Shown piece by piece: positions 8,926-21,045 of a DNA stretch of 64,000 bases; position 1 is the stretch's first letter, and each line of letters starts with the position of its first letter. Source of the DNA: Hyphomicrobium_A sp963724945 (GTDB lineage: Bacteria; Pseudomonadota; Alphaproteobacteria; Rhizobiales; Hyphomicrobiaceae); NCBI GenBank assembly GCA_963724945.1, contig CAVRWL010000003.1:2356001-2420000 (forward strand), given 5' to 3'. The notes beneath the pieces are model-generated. The model worked only from the letters and a program-made list of their open reading frames with translations. It was not told where the DNA came from and made no database searches. Made by a program: the position numbers and the translations under genes.

Positions 8926-9996
8926 TCAATGCGGTTGCGACTTTGCTTCCCCATCCGACCTGGCTTCCCATCCGCCCGCGTCGCCCTCCGCGCGCTTTCC
9001 GCTTTCGGGCGCGTCCTGGGGCACGTACTCAGTCTCCTTGCACGAGCAGCCCGGCACCAGCTCCTTGCGGTAGCGGAACGCCGTCTTCAGGCTCGTGTAG
9101 GGCTCCTGGTTGCGCAGCGCCACGGACTGATCAACGGCCGCGCCCGGGTTTTGATAGTAGTAGAGCTCGACGGGTGCTGCGCACTTCGATTGGCACACCG
9201 CTGCATCCTGCTGGAAGTGGCTCGGCAACGTGGAGAAGCTCACTGGAAAGTAGTAGCCGTCGCACAACCGAACGCACAACGTGCGGTACGTGGTCGAGGA
9301 GGGCGCGGCGCCGAACGGGGCCCAGCTGTTGTTGTAGTTTCCGCCGCCTTCCTCGTCCTGCCAAATGGAGGAGGCGGGTCCGCGATCGTGCTGGCGCGCC
9401 TCCTGCACGTAGTTGGCGCCGCAGTTGTTGCGGGCGAGCTCGCGCACGATGTCGTCGCGATAGGATTGCTCGGAGGAGCCGATGATCTGCTGGCGCTGCG
9501 ACTCCAGATCGCTCATCTGGCGCTGCGCTTGGTCTTTCTGTTGCGCGAGGTCGACGCAGGCGCGCGTGCGGCGTAACGTCTTTGAGAAGAGGAAATACTC
9601 ATAGCACCTGCGCCGCTCGAGCTCCTGCTCGCTCGATTGGGCGGTCTGGGTGGCTTGGCGGATGTCCGCCTCGAGCCGCGGCAGCTGGTCGCGCGACTGG
9701 CTGCTGCGCTGGCCCTCCTGCACGAGCCGCTGCTCGAGCTGCAGGCAGATCGGGTTCTTCGTCGACCAGTCGGCAGTCGGCGGCGCCGCGGGCGGCGGCG
9801 GCTCGCGGTAGACGGGCTCTTGCGGAATTGGCGGTGGCTCCTCGGGCTGGGAATTGCTCCACGGCCACCAGCCTTGCGCGAGTGCGGGAGCTGCCGCGAG
9901 CAGAACAGCAGCCGCAACAGCACCCGCGAGCCGGTAGCCGCGCCTGCGCGCCGTGATTGCCCGCTTGTGTCCGGAGTGATGGTTCATATCGCCCAT
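8926..9996 (-). CDS. Exported DUF2865-domain protein
   Basis: A 356-residue exported protein. After a basic start comes a hydrophobic signal segment ending at ALAQ, then a Pro/Glu-rich linker, a Gln/Arg/Glu-rich predicted coiled coil (about residues 80-170) and a C-terminal Cys-rich domain. That domain reads TYRTLCVRLCDGYYFPVSFS, then a CQSKC pair and YTSLKTAFRYRKELVPGCSC, which I recognise as the DUF2865 signature of Hyphomicrobiales. Its function is unknown; paired cysteines suggest disulfides in the periplasm. The start at 9996 was chosen over 10056 because it sits just before the signal peptide; 9987 is also possible. Confidence 0.8.
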   Translation of the reverse strand: MGDMNHHSGHKRAITARRRGYRLAGAVAAAVLLAAAPALAQGWWPWSNSQPEEPPPIPQEPVYREPPPPAAPPTADWSTKNPICLQLEQRLVQEGQRSSQSRDQLPRLEADIRQATQTAQSSEQELERRRCYEYFLFSKTLRRTRACVDLAQQKDQAQRQMSDLESQRQQIIGSSEQSYRDDIVRELARNNCGANYVQEARQHDRGPASSIWQDEEGGGNYNNSWAPFGAAPSSTTYRTLCVRLCDGYYFPVSFSTLPSHFQQDAAVCQSKCAAPVELYYYQNPGAAVDQSVALRNQEPYTSLKTAFRYRKELVPGCSCKETEYVPQDAPESGKRAEGDAGGWEARSDGEAKSQPH

Positions 9997-10357
9997 GGAG
10001 CCCCAAAAGCGGGCCGTTTGGGATGCAACTATGACGGTCAGCGAATAGGGGGTCAATGCGGGAGAATTGGGGCAGCTCGTGGCGCCATCCCAAGGAAAGA
10101 TAAGAGAAACGGTGCGGTTGGCGCGCGTCGATCGTGCGCTTGACGAAAGCAGTCGATCTCGCCCATAAGGGCGCGATGAAGCGGACGTCGTGCATACCTG
10201 CCGTCAACATTCGTTGCGGCATCATTATTCCGAGCTAGCACCATCGCTGGCGCGCGGCCCGCTTCTTTGCCCAAAGCCTGAGACAGAGAAACGCCTCCCG
10301 CCAGCGGCCTAAAGCCGTTTATGGGGGCCGTTTATGGGCCCCGTTTTAGGGACTGTC
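9997..10357. other. Divergent intergenic region between DUF2865 gene and cysS
   Basis: About 360 bases with no convincing gene; it must hold promoters for both flanking genes. Just before cysS there is a tandem direct repeat of GCCGTTTATGGG (10314-10325 and 10327-10338, period 13). No clear -35/-10 pair or riboswitch was recognised. A 73-codon open frame on the minus strand (10053-10274) has no recognisable features. Confidence 0.5.
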
Positions 10358-11796
<1,439 letters not shown>

Positions 11797-11800
<4 letters not shown>

Positions 11801-11919
11801 AGAGTGACTGGCACAAGGACCTACCATTTCCGCGCCACTGGCTGTTCTATCTCGTCGTGAAGATCGGCATCGTCGTGCTTGCGGTTTGGGTGGCGGTGCG
11901 CACCTTTGGGTATGTATGA
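11797..11919 (+). CDS. Small membrane protein (40 aa) coupled to cysS
   Basis: A 40-codon frame whose ATG overlaps the cysS stop codon (ATGA). The predicted peptide starts MKSDWHKDLPFPRHW and then forms one hydrophobic helix (LFYLVVKIGIVVLAVWVAV), so it would be a single-pass membrane peptide. It lies between cysS and cimA, only 7 bases before the cimA start, giving a tight three-gene run. No family is recognised. The translational coupling and the clean transmembrane helix support a real gene; homologues next to cysS in related genomes would decide it. Confidence 0.6.
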
Positions 11920-11926
11920 GATCGCT

Positions 11927-13538
11927 ATGAGCAAAGAACGTCTGTACCTATTCGACACGACCTTGCGCGACGGTGCGCAGACGACAGGCGTCGACTTCTC
12001 GGTCGCCGAGAAGCGGCGCATTGCGTCTGTGCTCGACGAGCTCGGGATCGACTATGTCGAGGGCGGCTATCCGGGCGCCAACGCGACCGACACGCAATTC
12101 CTCTCCGAGGCCGGGAAGCTCAAGACGGCGAAGCTCACTGCCTTCGGCATGACCAAACGCTCGGGTCGCTCGGTCTCCAACGACCCCGGCCTGCAGGCCG
12201 TGCTCGCCTCGCGCGCGTCCGCGATCTGCCTCGTCTCCAAGGCTTGGGACTACCACGTGCGCGTGGCGCTCGGCATCACGAACGAGGAGAACCTGAAGGC
12301 GCTGGAGCAGTCGGTGAAGGCGGTCGTCGATTCTGGCCGGGAGGCGCTCATCGACTGCGAGCACTTCTTCGACGGCTACAAGGGCAATAGCGAGTACGCA
12401 CTTTCCGTTGCGCGCACCGCTTACGAGGCAGGCGCCCGCTGGGTCGTCTTGTGCGACACCAACGGCGGGTCGCTGCCGCATGAGATCGAGCGCATTGTCG
12501 CCGAGGTCGTCAGGGTCGTGCCCGGCTCGCATCTCGGCATCCACACCCACAACGACACCGGCAACGCCGTCGCCAACTCGCTGCTCGCCGTGCGCGCCGG
12601 GTGCCGGCAGATTCAGGGCACGCTCAATGGCATCGGCGAGCGCTGCGGCAACGCCAACCTGACCTCGATTATCCCGACACTGCTCTTGAAGAGCGAGTTC
12701 GCCGACCGCTTCGAGACGGGCGTGAGCCCTGAGCGTCTTCGTGCGCTGACGCACGCGAGCCGCGTGCTCGACGAGGTGCTGAACCAGGCGCCCGACCGGC
12801 ATGCGCCCTACGTGGGCGAGAGCGCGTTCGCGACCAAAGCCGGCATCCATGCCTCCGCCATCGTCAAGGAGCCGGCGACGTATGAGCACGTCGCGCCGGA
12901 AAGCGTGGGCAATCGCCGCCATTTGCTCGTCTCCAAGCAGGCGGGCAAGTCGAGCATCCTGGCGACGATCGAGCGGCTTGGCATCGCGATCGAGAAGGAT
13001 GACCCGCGCGTTTCCGCGTTGCTCGATGAGGTCAAGTCGCGCGAATCGGCCGGCTACTCCTACGAGGCGGCGGAAGCTTCCTTCGAGCTTTTGGCGCGGC
13101 GCATGCTCGAGAGGGTCCCGCGCTACTTCACGGTCGATAGTTTCCGCGTGATGGTCGAGCGCCGCCACAACGCGCGCGGCAAGCTCGTCACCGTGTCGGA
13201 GGCGACGGTCAAGGTCTACATCAACGGCGACAACGAGCCGTTGTGGTCGGTGGGCGAGGGCAACGGCCCCGTCAACGCGCTCGACACCGCGCTGCGCAAG
13301 GATCTCGGCCGTTACCAGAAGCACATCGATGGCGTGGAGCTCATCGACTATAAGGTGCGTATCCTGACGGGCGGCACGGAAGCGGTGACGCGGGTGCTGG
13401 TCGAGAGCCACGACACGGTGTCGGACGCGCACTGGTTCACCGTCGGCGTCTCGCCCAACATCATCGACGCGAGCTTCGAGGCCCTGCTCGAACTCGATCA
13501 ACTACAAGCTGATGAAGGACAACGCTCAAGCCGCGTGA
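11927..13538 (+). CDS. cimA: (R)-citramalate synthase, with an apparent one-base frameshift near the 3' end
   Basis: An alpha-isopropylmalate/homocitrate synthase family enzyme of the citramalate synthase type, which condenses pyruvate with acetyl-CoA toward isoleucine. The N-terminal TIM barrel begins LFDTTLRDGAQTTGVDFS (metal-binding RD), with the HTHNDTGNAVANS metal site and the NGIGERCGNANL segment; the C-terminal regulatory domain ends WFTVGVSPNIIDASFEALL. At 13491-13492 an extra A (CTCGAACTCG) shifts the frame; dropping it gives DSINYKLMKDNAQAA and a stop at 13536-13538, a normal 536-residue length. Without correction the frame runs on to 14029 through the convergent transporter gene with Arg/Glu/Gln-rich nonsense. 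The shift is either a sequence error or a recent mutation. Confidence 0.9.
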
Positions 13539-13546
13539 GCGCTGCC

Positions 13547-15061
<1,515 letters not shown>

Positions 15062-15197
15062 CGCGGGCCGCAGTTGTCGCGCAATGGAGCCAATAACGCG
15101 AGCGAATTTTACGGAGCACAAACCATCGCATTTTGCGGCGGCAGCTCAGGAAAGGATTCCGTTATGACGAGGAAAGCGATTGCCGGCTTGAGCGAGC

Positions 15198-17108
15198 TCA
15201 GCGTCCCGGGCGGCCGCGGCGGACCCGCTTCATCATCGGCTCGCGGCCATGCGCGCGAGGAGGCACCGTCACCAGACATTTGAGGCGGCAGAGCGCCAGC
15301 GCCTCGCCGACATCGCTCGACGGCACGGGGTGGCTGAAATAGAAGCCTTGCACCTCGTCGCAGCCGGCCTCGGTGATGGTCGTGTAGTGCTCGCGCGTCT
15401 CGATGCCCTCCGCCACCGTCTCGATGTGGAGGTTTCTGGCGAGATTGGTCACGGCGCGAACGATTGCGAGGCAGTCGGCGCGCGCCGGCATCTCCCGCAC
15501 GAAGCTGCGGTCGATCTTGATCTTGTCGAAGGGAAAGCTCTGCAGGTAGCTCAGCGACGCGAACGCCGTGCCGAAATCGTCAAGTGAGACGCGCACGCCG
15601 AGTTCCTGGAGCTTCGACAGGATCTCATGTGTGTTGGGCGCATCGCGCAGCAGCACGCTCTCGGTGATCTCGAGCTCGAGACGTCCCGGAGCCAGGCCCG
15701 AGCGCCGCAATGCCCGTTTGGTGGCGGCAACGAGATCGCCGCTCTCGAACTGCACCGCGGATAGGTTCACCGTGACCTTGAGCGGCTCGGGCCAGCTCGC
15801 GGCGTCCTCGCACGCCCGCTCCAGCGCCCACTCGCCGATCGGCACGATGAGGCCCGTCTGCTCGGCGATCGGGATGAACTCGCTAGGTCCGATCAAGCCG
15901 CGCCGGGGATGGTTCCAGCGCATCAGCGCCTCGCAGCTCGTCGCCTCGTTGGCCTTGAGGTTGATGATGGGCTGGTAGTGCAACATAAGCTCGTTGCGCT
16001 CGAGCGCGAATTTGAGATCGGTTTCGAGCTGGTGGCGCTCCTTGATCTTCTCGTCCTCGCCCGGCTCGAAGAAGGCAAAGCAATTGCCGCCGCGGGACTT
16101 GGCCTTGTAGAGGGCAACGTCGACGTTCTTCAGAAGCTCGTCGATGGTGCGGCCATGCTCCGGCGACAGCGCGATGCCGATGCAGGCGTCGACGTGGAGG
16201 GAATGCCCGGCGACGTGGTGCGGCTCGCTGACGGCGCGCAATAGACGCGCTGCCAGCCGCTCGGCGTCGCTTACGCGCTTGGTTTGCCGCTGCAGGACCG
16301 CAAACTCATCGCCGCCGAGGCGACCGACCAGATCCAGTCCGCGCGCCGTCTCGCGCAGGCGCCGGGCGACGCTTTTCAAGAGCTGATCGCCGACGGGGTG
16401 CCCGTAGGTGTCGTTCACGTCCTTGAACTTGTCGAGATCGATCCAGTGGATGGCAAAGCCGTCGTGCGGCTGCAGATCACGCAGGGCATGCTCGAGCTCT
16501 TCGCGGAAATGGAAACGGTTGGCGATCTCGGTGAGGGTATCATTGCGGGCGAGCCAGGTGATCTTCTGCTCCGCGCGCCGCTTCTCGGTGATGTCCTCCT
16601 GCAGATCGACCCAGCCGCCGTTGGCGAGCGGCTGGTTGGAGACGAGGATGGTGCGGCCGTCGTGCAGCTCCTGCACGTAGGAGAAAGTCTTGCCGCGCGC
16701 GAGCTCGGCGACGTGCTGATCGATCCATTTGCGCTGCTTGTCGATATCCTCCAGACACTCGCTACCCGTCTCGCGCCGGACGTGATAGCGCACGATCTCG
16801 GCAAGCGGCGTCCCGGGCTTGGTCAGCTCCTCGGGGAGGTGGTAGAGTTCCCTGTACATCTTGTTGCAGACGATGAGCCGTTGCTCGGCGTCGAACATCG
16901 ACAGCCCGCGCGCCATGTTGTCGAGCGCGATCTCGAACCAGCCGTTGAGCTGCTCGAGCTGCTGCTTGTGCTGCAGAATCTCTTCGGTGTTGAGCTTGAG
17001 GGCCGACAGCGCGCGCGCCAACTCGGTTGGCGTTTGGCTGGTCTCGCGTGCGGTGCCGGCGGGAGCTTGGTGCTTACTCGACGCGGCCGCTTTGGACGGG
17101 GACTTCAC
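15198..17108 (-). CDS. PAS-GGDEF-EAL cyclic-di-GMP signalling protein
   Basis: A 636-residue cytoplasmic protein. A short coiled coil (about 30-55) leads into a PAS-like sensor (about 55-175), a GGDEF domain with an intact GGDEF at 265-269 and an inhibitory-site RxxD (RGLD, 256-259), and an EAL domain with EAL at 393-395, NLS at 448-450, ITE at 481-483, DDF at 510-512, KID at 531-533 and EGIE. Both cyclase and phosphodiesterase activity are therefore possible. One oddity: the usual DDFGTG loop reads DDFGTA (Ala515), followed by FASLSYL. There are no membrane segments. It is likely to control motility or biofilm through c-di-GMP; the signal is unknown. Confidence 0.93.
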   Translation of the reverse strand: MKSPSKAAASSKHQAPAGTARETSQTPTELARALSALKLNTEEILQHKQQLEQLNGWFEIALDNMARGLSMFDAEQRLIVCNKMYRELYHLPEELTKPGTPLAEIVRYHVRRETGSECLEDIDKQRKWIDQHVAELARGKTFSYVQELHDGRTILVSNQPLANGGWVDLQEDITEKRRAEQKITWLARNDTLTEIANRFHFREELEHALRDLQPHDGFAIHWIDLDKFKDVNDTYGHPVGDQLLKSVARRLRETARGLDLVGRLGGDEFAVLQRQTKRVSDAERLAARLLRAVSEPHHVAGHSLHVDACIGIALSPEHGRTIDELLKNVDVALYKAKSRGGNCFAFFEPGEDEKIKERHQLETDLKFALERNELMLHYQPIINLKANEATSCEALMRWNHPRRGLIGPSEFIPIAEQTGLIVPIGEWALERACEDAASWPEPLKVTVNLSAVQFESGDLVAATKRALRRSGLAPGRLELEITESVLLRDAPNTHEILSKLQELGVRVSLDDFGTAFASLSYLQSFPFDKIKIDRSFVREMPARADCLAIVRAVTNLARNLHIETVAEGIETREHYTTITEAGCDEVQGFYFSHPVPSSDVGEALALCRLKCLVTVPPRAHGREPMMKRVRRGRPGR

Positions 17109-17262
17109 GTCGTGACCCTCTTACGCCCGGCGGTTCTCGGGCTCGTGTACGCCAAACTGGTAAGGGGCGTATTAATCAGGACGCTGAGAATGCGTGCGCG
17201 TCGCATCGTCGTTAACGAGCGCCTACGGACGCTAATCGCGCGTGACAAGGGGGGAATCAGAT

Positions 17263-18243
17263 TCAGGCTGGTCGCTTGCGCTCGAGCAGGAGCTTGGCCG
17301 CGTCGTCGGGCGCCAGATCGCCAGCGAGCACTTGGTCGGCAAGCCCGTCCAAGGCTTGCTCGCCGCCTTCGCGCACGCGCTGGGCGATGAGGTCGGCAGC
17401 CGCCCTGGCGATCAGATAGCGGGCGCGCCGCCGCCGTCTCGCAGCCGGCCCTTCGGCCCCGATCTTGCGGGCAGCGGTCGTGATTGCCGCGACGAGCTCG
17501 GCGACGCCTTCGCCCGTCGTGGCGGTCGTCTTGAGGACGGGGATGCGTCCGGCTCGGTGTGCGCGAATGGAGAGCGCGCCGATGAGCTGCTGCAGAGCGA
17601 GCTCCGCGCCCGGCCGGTCGCCCTTGTTGACGACGAGGATGTCGGCGATCTCCAGCAAGCCGGACTTCATGGCCTGGATGTCGTCGCCGAGACCGGGTGC
17701 GGACACTACGATGCGCACGTCGGCGACCTCGGCAACGTCGATCTCGCTCTGGCCGGTGCCGACGGTCTCGAGAATGATGAGGTCGCGCCCGGCGGCGTCG
17801 AGGGCGTCGATGATGCGCACGGCCGCGGGCGAGAGTCCCCCGAGATAGCCGCGGCTTGCGAGCGAGCGCACGAACACGCCCTCATCATCGAGCGCGGCGG
17901 TCATGCGAATGCGGTCGCCGAGAATGGCCCCGCCCGAGACCGGGCTCGAGGGATCGACCGCAATGACCCCGACCGTGCGACCAGCCGCGCGTACGTGCGC
18001 GATGACGGAATTGACGAGCGTCGATTTGCCGGCGCCCGGCGGACCGGTGAAGCCGACGACGAGGGCGCGGCCGAGGTAGGGCTGCATGGCCTTGAGCAGA
18101 GCCGGGGCCGCCGGCGAGAGGCGCTCCAGCTCGGTTATGGCGGTGGCGATGGCACGGCGTTCGCCTCCGCGCATGCGCTGAATGAGGGCGGCGGCGTCGG
18201 CGGCAATGTCGGTTGCGGACCTGGTGCTCTTTTGCTCGGCCAT
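17263..18243 (-). CDS. meaB: MeaB-type GTPase, methylmalonyl-CoA mutase-associated
   Basis: A 326-residue G3E-family GTPase of the ArgK/MeaB type. Walker A is GFTGPPGAGKSTLVN, the switch-region sequence is VIAVDPSSPVSGGAILGDRIRM, and the base-recognition motif is NKGD. MeaB protects and loads cobalamin for methylmalonyl-CoA mutase or its relatives, such as ethylmalonyl-CoA mutase in the ethylmalonyl-CoA pathway. No mutase gene is in the window, so the partner is not known. The start at 18243 (MAEQKSTRSATD) is preferred to 18303. The older name 'LAO/AO transport ATPase' for this family is misleading. Confidence 0.92.
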   Translation of the reverse strand: MAEQKSTRSATDIAADAAALIQRMRGGERRAIATAITELERLSPAAPALLKAMQPYLGRALVVGFTGPPGAGKSTLVNSVIAHVRAAGRTVGVIAVDPSSPVSGGAILGDRIRMTAALDDEGVFVRSLASRGYLGGLSPAAVRIIDALDAAGRDLIILETVGTGQSEIDVAEVADVRIVVSAPGLGDDIQAMKSGLLEIADILVVNKGDRPGAELALQQLIGALSIRAHRAGRIPVLKTTATTGEGVAELVAAITTAARKIGAEGPAARRRRRARYLIARAAADLIAQRVREGGEQALDGLADQVLAGDLAPDDAAKLLLERKRPA

Positions 18244-18311
18244 GCGCGGCTGATACGCGCAAACGGGCAGCGCGCGCAAGCGGGCGGGGGCAGCCTTCCC
18301 CAACGCTCGCG

Positions 18312-19296
18312 TCAGAACCAGACGCCGGGCCAGCGGTAGCGCGGCCGCATTGCGATGGGGCCGAGGCCGATCAGCGAGATGCGCGGGCCTTCCTCGACGT
18401 CGAGCGGCGGCATCGGCGGCGTCTGCAGCGCGTTGAGGCGGTCGATGCGCTTGGCGGCGGCCGGCGGGCAGCGCAACATGGATGGCTGCGGCACCTTGCG
18501 CGCCGGCACGGGCGGCAAGAGGTCATCCCAGATCGCACCGGTCGAGGGGTCGCAGCGGGAGACGGCGGCGGCGACCCCGAGCGGGTCGCCGGTCATCAGG
18601 GCGGCCGCCCGGTCGGCGGCGAACTCGCGGGCGCGCGGCAGGGCGAGCTGCAACAGGTTCAAGAGGAGCGGCATCAGCCACGAGGAGGACGACGGTCCAC
18701 CAGGAGACGAGCTCCTCGTCCGTCAAAAGGCGCCACAGGTTGAGCGCACCGAGCCCGAGCCCGAGGTAGTAGAGCGCCTGCGCGAAGCGGGTCACGAAGT
18801 CGGCGACGCTCAGCGCGAAGAGATCGCTGAGGCCGATGTGGCTAACCTCGCGTGCGAGAACGGCGGCGATCTCGCGCATGGTGAGCTGGCGCAAGAGCCC
18901 CTCGGTGATCGCGATTGCCGACCGGTCGAGCGTGCCGACGGAAAAGGCGGCGAGCATGGTGCTGGGAACGACAAAGAGGGCCGGCGATCGCGGCAGCGCC
19001 GCCCGCTGCGCCAGCTCGGCGGTGAGCGCATCGACTTGGCGGAGGCTCGCGGGCTCGTGCGGGCGCGCGCCGTAGAGGCGCATCACGGCGCCGGGCGGCA
19101 GGGCCAGCGCAAGGCCGACGATGGCGGCGACGGCAAGGAGGGCAAGGAGCGCCGCTAGCGCCCCCAGCTCGGGCCAGAAGGCGAGCGTGATGAGCGTGCC
19201 GAAGGCGGCCAACAGCACGCCCGCCTGAAAGGGATTGGCTCTCGCATCGAGCCAGGCCAGGCTCACGTGCAGGTTACGAACTGTTTTGAAAGGCAT
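18312..19296 (-). pseudogene. Broken M48 (HtpX-like) membrane metalloprotease
   Basis: An M48-family membrane protease split over two frames. The first part (19296 to about 18690) has two hydrophobic hairpins, then FVVPSTMLAAFSVG and LTMREIAAVLAREVSHIGLSDL. The second part (from about 18690) reads LLLNLLQLALPRAREFAADRAAAL, with the third zinc ligand Glu in the REFAAD motif. One extra base between about 18675 and 18700 breaks the frame; corrected length would be about 327 residues. In addition the HExxH zinc motif reads REVSH (Arg149 in place of His; CGC instead of CAC). Two separate lesions make a true pseudogene or an inactive relative likely, although the frameshift alone could be a sequence error. 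Confidence 0.75.
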
Positions 19297-19332
19297 GTTA
19301 GCGTCCCAGGGCCGAGCCGAGCGAGCCTTCGC

Positions 19333-19491
19333 ATGGAATTCTTCGCCATCTTTCTCATCTTCGCCGCGAGCCTATGGGTCGCGTGGCAGCGCCAAGGGCG
19401 CAAGGCAATTCTTCTCTACGGGGTCGGCATGGCTCTCACCGTCGCAGTTTACCTTCACCACGCGACGGAGACGCTTCCTGTCTCATTCTAA
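19333..19491 (+). CDS. Small membrane protein, DUF5993-like, next to dsbB
   Basis: A 52-residue protein with two short hydrophobic helices separated by a basic turn: EFFAIFLIFAASLWVAW, QRQGRK, then AILLYGVGMALTVAVYLHH. The size, the shape and the position 18 bases before dsbB match the DUF5993 family, which I recall as a small partner usually found beside DsbB; that family call is from memory. The function is unknown, but the tight spacing suggests it is made with DsbB in the inner membrane. The start at 19333 is chosen over an upstream in-frame ATG at 19267, whose added residues are not hydrophobic. Confidence 0.7.
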   Translation: MEFFAIFLIFAASLWVAWQRQGRKAILLYGVGMALTVAVYLHHATETLPVSF

Positions 19492-19509
19492 CCCTAACCC
19501 GAGCGGCCA

Positions 19510-20061
19510 ATGAGCCCACGTTTCGCCGTCAAACTCAACGCCTTGGCGCTCTACGCCATCGGCCTCGTGCTGCTCGCGGCGTTCTTTTTCCAGATTGCGT
19601 TCGACGAGCTTCCCTGCCCGCTCTGCCTGTTGCAGCGCGCGGCCTTTACCGCGCTGGCGGTCGGGCCGGTGCTGACGCTGAAGCTCGGACCGCGGCCCAG
19701 CCACTACGGGATAACGGTCGTGGCGGCGCTTCTCGGCGCCGGCATCGCGGCACGCCAGATCCTATTGCACATCGCGCCGGGCGATCCGGGCTATGGATCG
19801 GCGCTTTTCGGCTACCACTTCTACACGTGGGCCTTTTTCTGCTTTGCCGCCGCCATCCTGGCGAGCGCCGTCGTCCTCCTGTTCGATGCGCAGTTTGCCG
19901 GGGCGCCCGAGCCGCCGCAGCTCGGCCTCTTCGAGACAGGTGCGATCTGGCTCGTCCTTGCGCTCACCATTCTCAACGCGGCGAGCACGCTCCTTCAATG
20001 CGGATTTTCCGCGTGCCCGGACAATCCGGTCCACTACCAGCTCATCGGGACGGCAGTCTGA
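19510..20061 (+). CDS. dsbB: Disulfide bond formation protein B family
   Basis: A 183-residue inner-membrane protein with four hydrophobic segments. The first periplasmic loop carries the redox pair LPCPLCLLQR (CxxC), as in DsbB and related quinone-linked thiol oxidases, and the last part carries a second cysteine pair CGFSAC near the C terminus. Such proteins re-oxidise DsbA by passing electrons to quinone. The second pair lies after the fourth helix rather than in a large loop between helices 3 and 4, so this is a DsbB relative rather than an exact E. coli-type DsbB. No dsbA is in the window. Confidence 0.85.
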   Translation: MSPRFAVKLNALALYAIGLVLLAAFFFQIAFDELPCPLCLLQRAAFTALAVGPVLTLKLGPRPSHYGITVVAALLGAGIAARQILLHIAPGDPGYGSALFGYHFYTWAFFCFAAAILASAVVLLFDAQFAGAPEPPQLGLFETGAIWLVLALTILNAASTLLQCGFSACPDNPVHYQLIGTAV

Positions 20062-20095
20062 GGCTCGCTGCGCTTAAGCCGCTGCGGCGCCCGTC

Positions 20096-20725
20096 TCAAA
20101 ACTTGGCAAGGACGGCCGCGTCCTTCGCATGCGCGCTCTCTTGAAGAGAGGCGAGAACCGCGGGCACGATCTTTGTCGCGTCGTCGACGACGGTGAAGTT
20201 GAGATCGAGCCCCGGGCGTATGAAGGCGTCCGCCTTCATGTGGGCGAGCAGGCTAAGGAACGGGTTCCAGAAGCCTTCGATGTTGGCGACGATGACCGGC
20301 TTCTTGTGGCGGCCGAGTTGAACCCAAGTGAGCTGCTCGACGAGCTCCTCCAGCGTGCCGACGCCGCCGGGAAGCGCGACGAACGCGTCCGAGCGCTCGA
20401 ACATGAGCCGTTTGCGCTCGTGCATGTCCTCGGTGACGATGAGCTCGTCGACATCGCGCATCATCCTTTCCTTCTCGGTGAGAAAGCTCGGAATGATGCC
20501 CGTGACGCGACCACCGCTGTCGAGCGTCGCACGCGCGACCTCGCCCATCAGGCCGAGGCTGCCGCCGCCGTAGACGAGACCGATGTCGTGGTCGCCGAGC
20601 TCTTTGCCAAGCGTGCGGGCGGCCGCCGCATAGGCGGGGTTCACGCCAAGGCCGGAGCCGCAGTAGACGCAGATGCTGCGTGTGCCTTTGACGATGCGTT
20701 TTCCGTTGACGCGCTTCTTGCTCAT
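20096..20725 (-). CDS. LOG-family protein (TIGR00730 type)
   Basis: A 209-residue Rossmann-fold protein of the LOG (Lonely Guy) family. It has CVYCGSGLGVNPAY, then YGGGSLGLMGEVA, and the signature PGGVGTLEEL followed by TWVQLGRHKKP, the phosphoribohydrolase motif. Family members hydrolyse cytokinin riboside 5'-monophosphate or AMP to the free base and ribose 5-phosphate; the physiological substrate in most bacteria is unclear. The start at 20725 (MSKKRVNGK) gives a basic leader; the longer frame to 20812 is less likely. It is convergent with dsbB. Confidence 0.92.
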   Translation of the reverse strand: MSKKRVNGKRIVKGTRSICVYCGSGLGVNPAYAAAARTLGKELGDHDIGLVYGGGSLGLMGEVARATLDSGGRVTGIIPSFLTEKERMMRDVDELIVTEDMHERKRLMFERSDAFVALPGGVGTLEELVEQLTWVQLGRHKKPVIVANIEGFWNPFLSLLAHMKADAFIRPGLDLNFTVVDDATKIVPAVLASLQESAHAKDAAVLAKF

Positions 20726-21045
20726 CGACACGTTCCGTTCCTGTCTTGCAGTCGCCGGGTCGCTTATATGGGGACTGTCGCGCTTCGGTGACACCTCAAT
20801 CGTAGAGCCCACTGCGGCTGAAATTTTGGCGCCTGGTCGTCCCGCCCAGATCGCGCGCTAGTGCGGCGCAATATCGAGGTGTGCCGCGCTCTGTCCCTTA
20901 TCCGCCTTTTGCATGTCAGATTGGCGTACCCGTGGAGTTGTGCTTAATGTGTCCGCGAGGGGTTAGCCCGCAGTCTTAGAAACGCGGGATAAACATCGGA
21001 AATCGCGGCCGATCAGCTGTCGATGGCCAGGGGAGCAGAAGTGCA
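20726..21045. other. Intergenic region before the repeat-protein gene
   Basis: About 320 bases without a convincing gene, lying between the divergent LOG and repeat-protein genes and so expected to hold both promoters. I see no clear promoter pair, terminator or riboswitch here. Confidence 0.4.
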
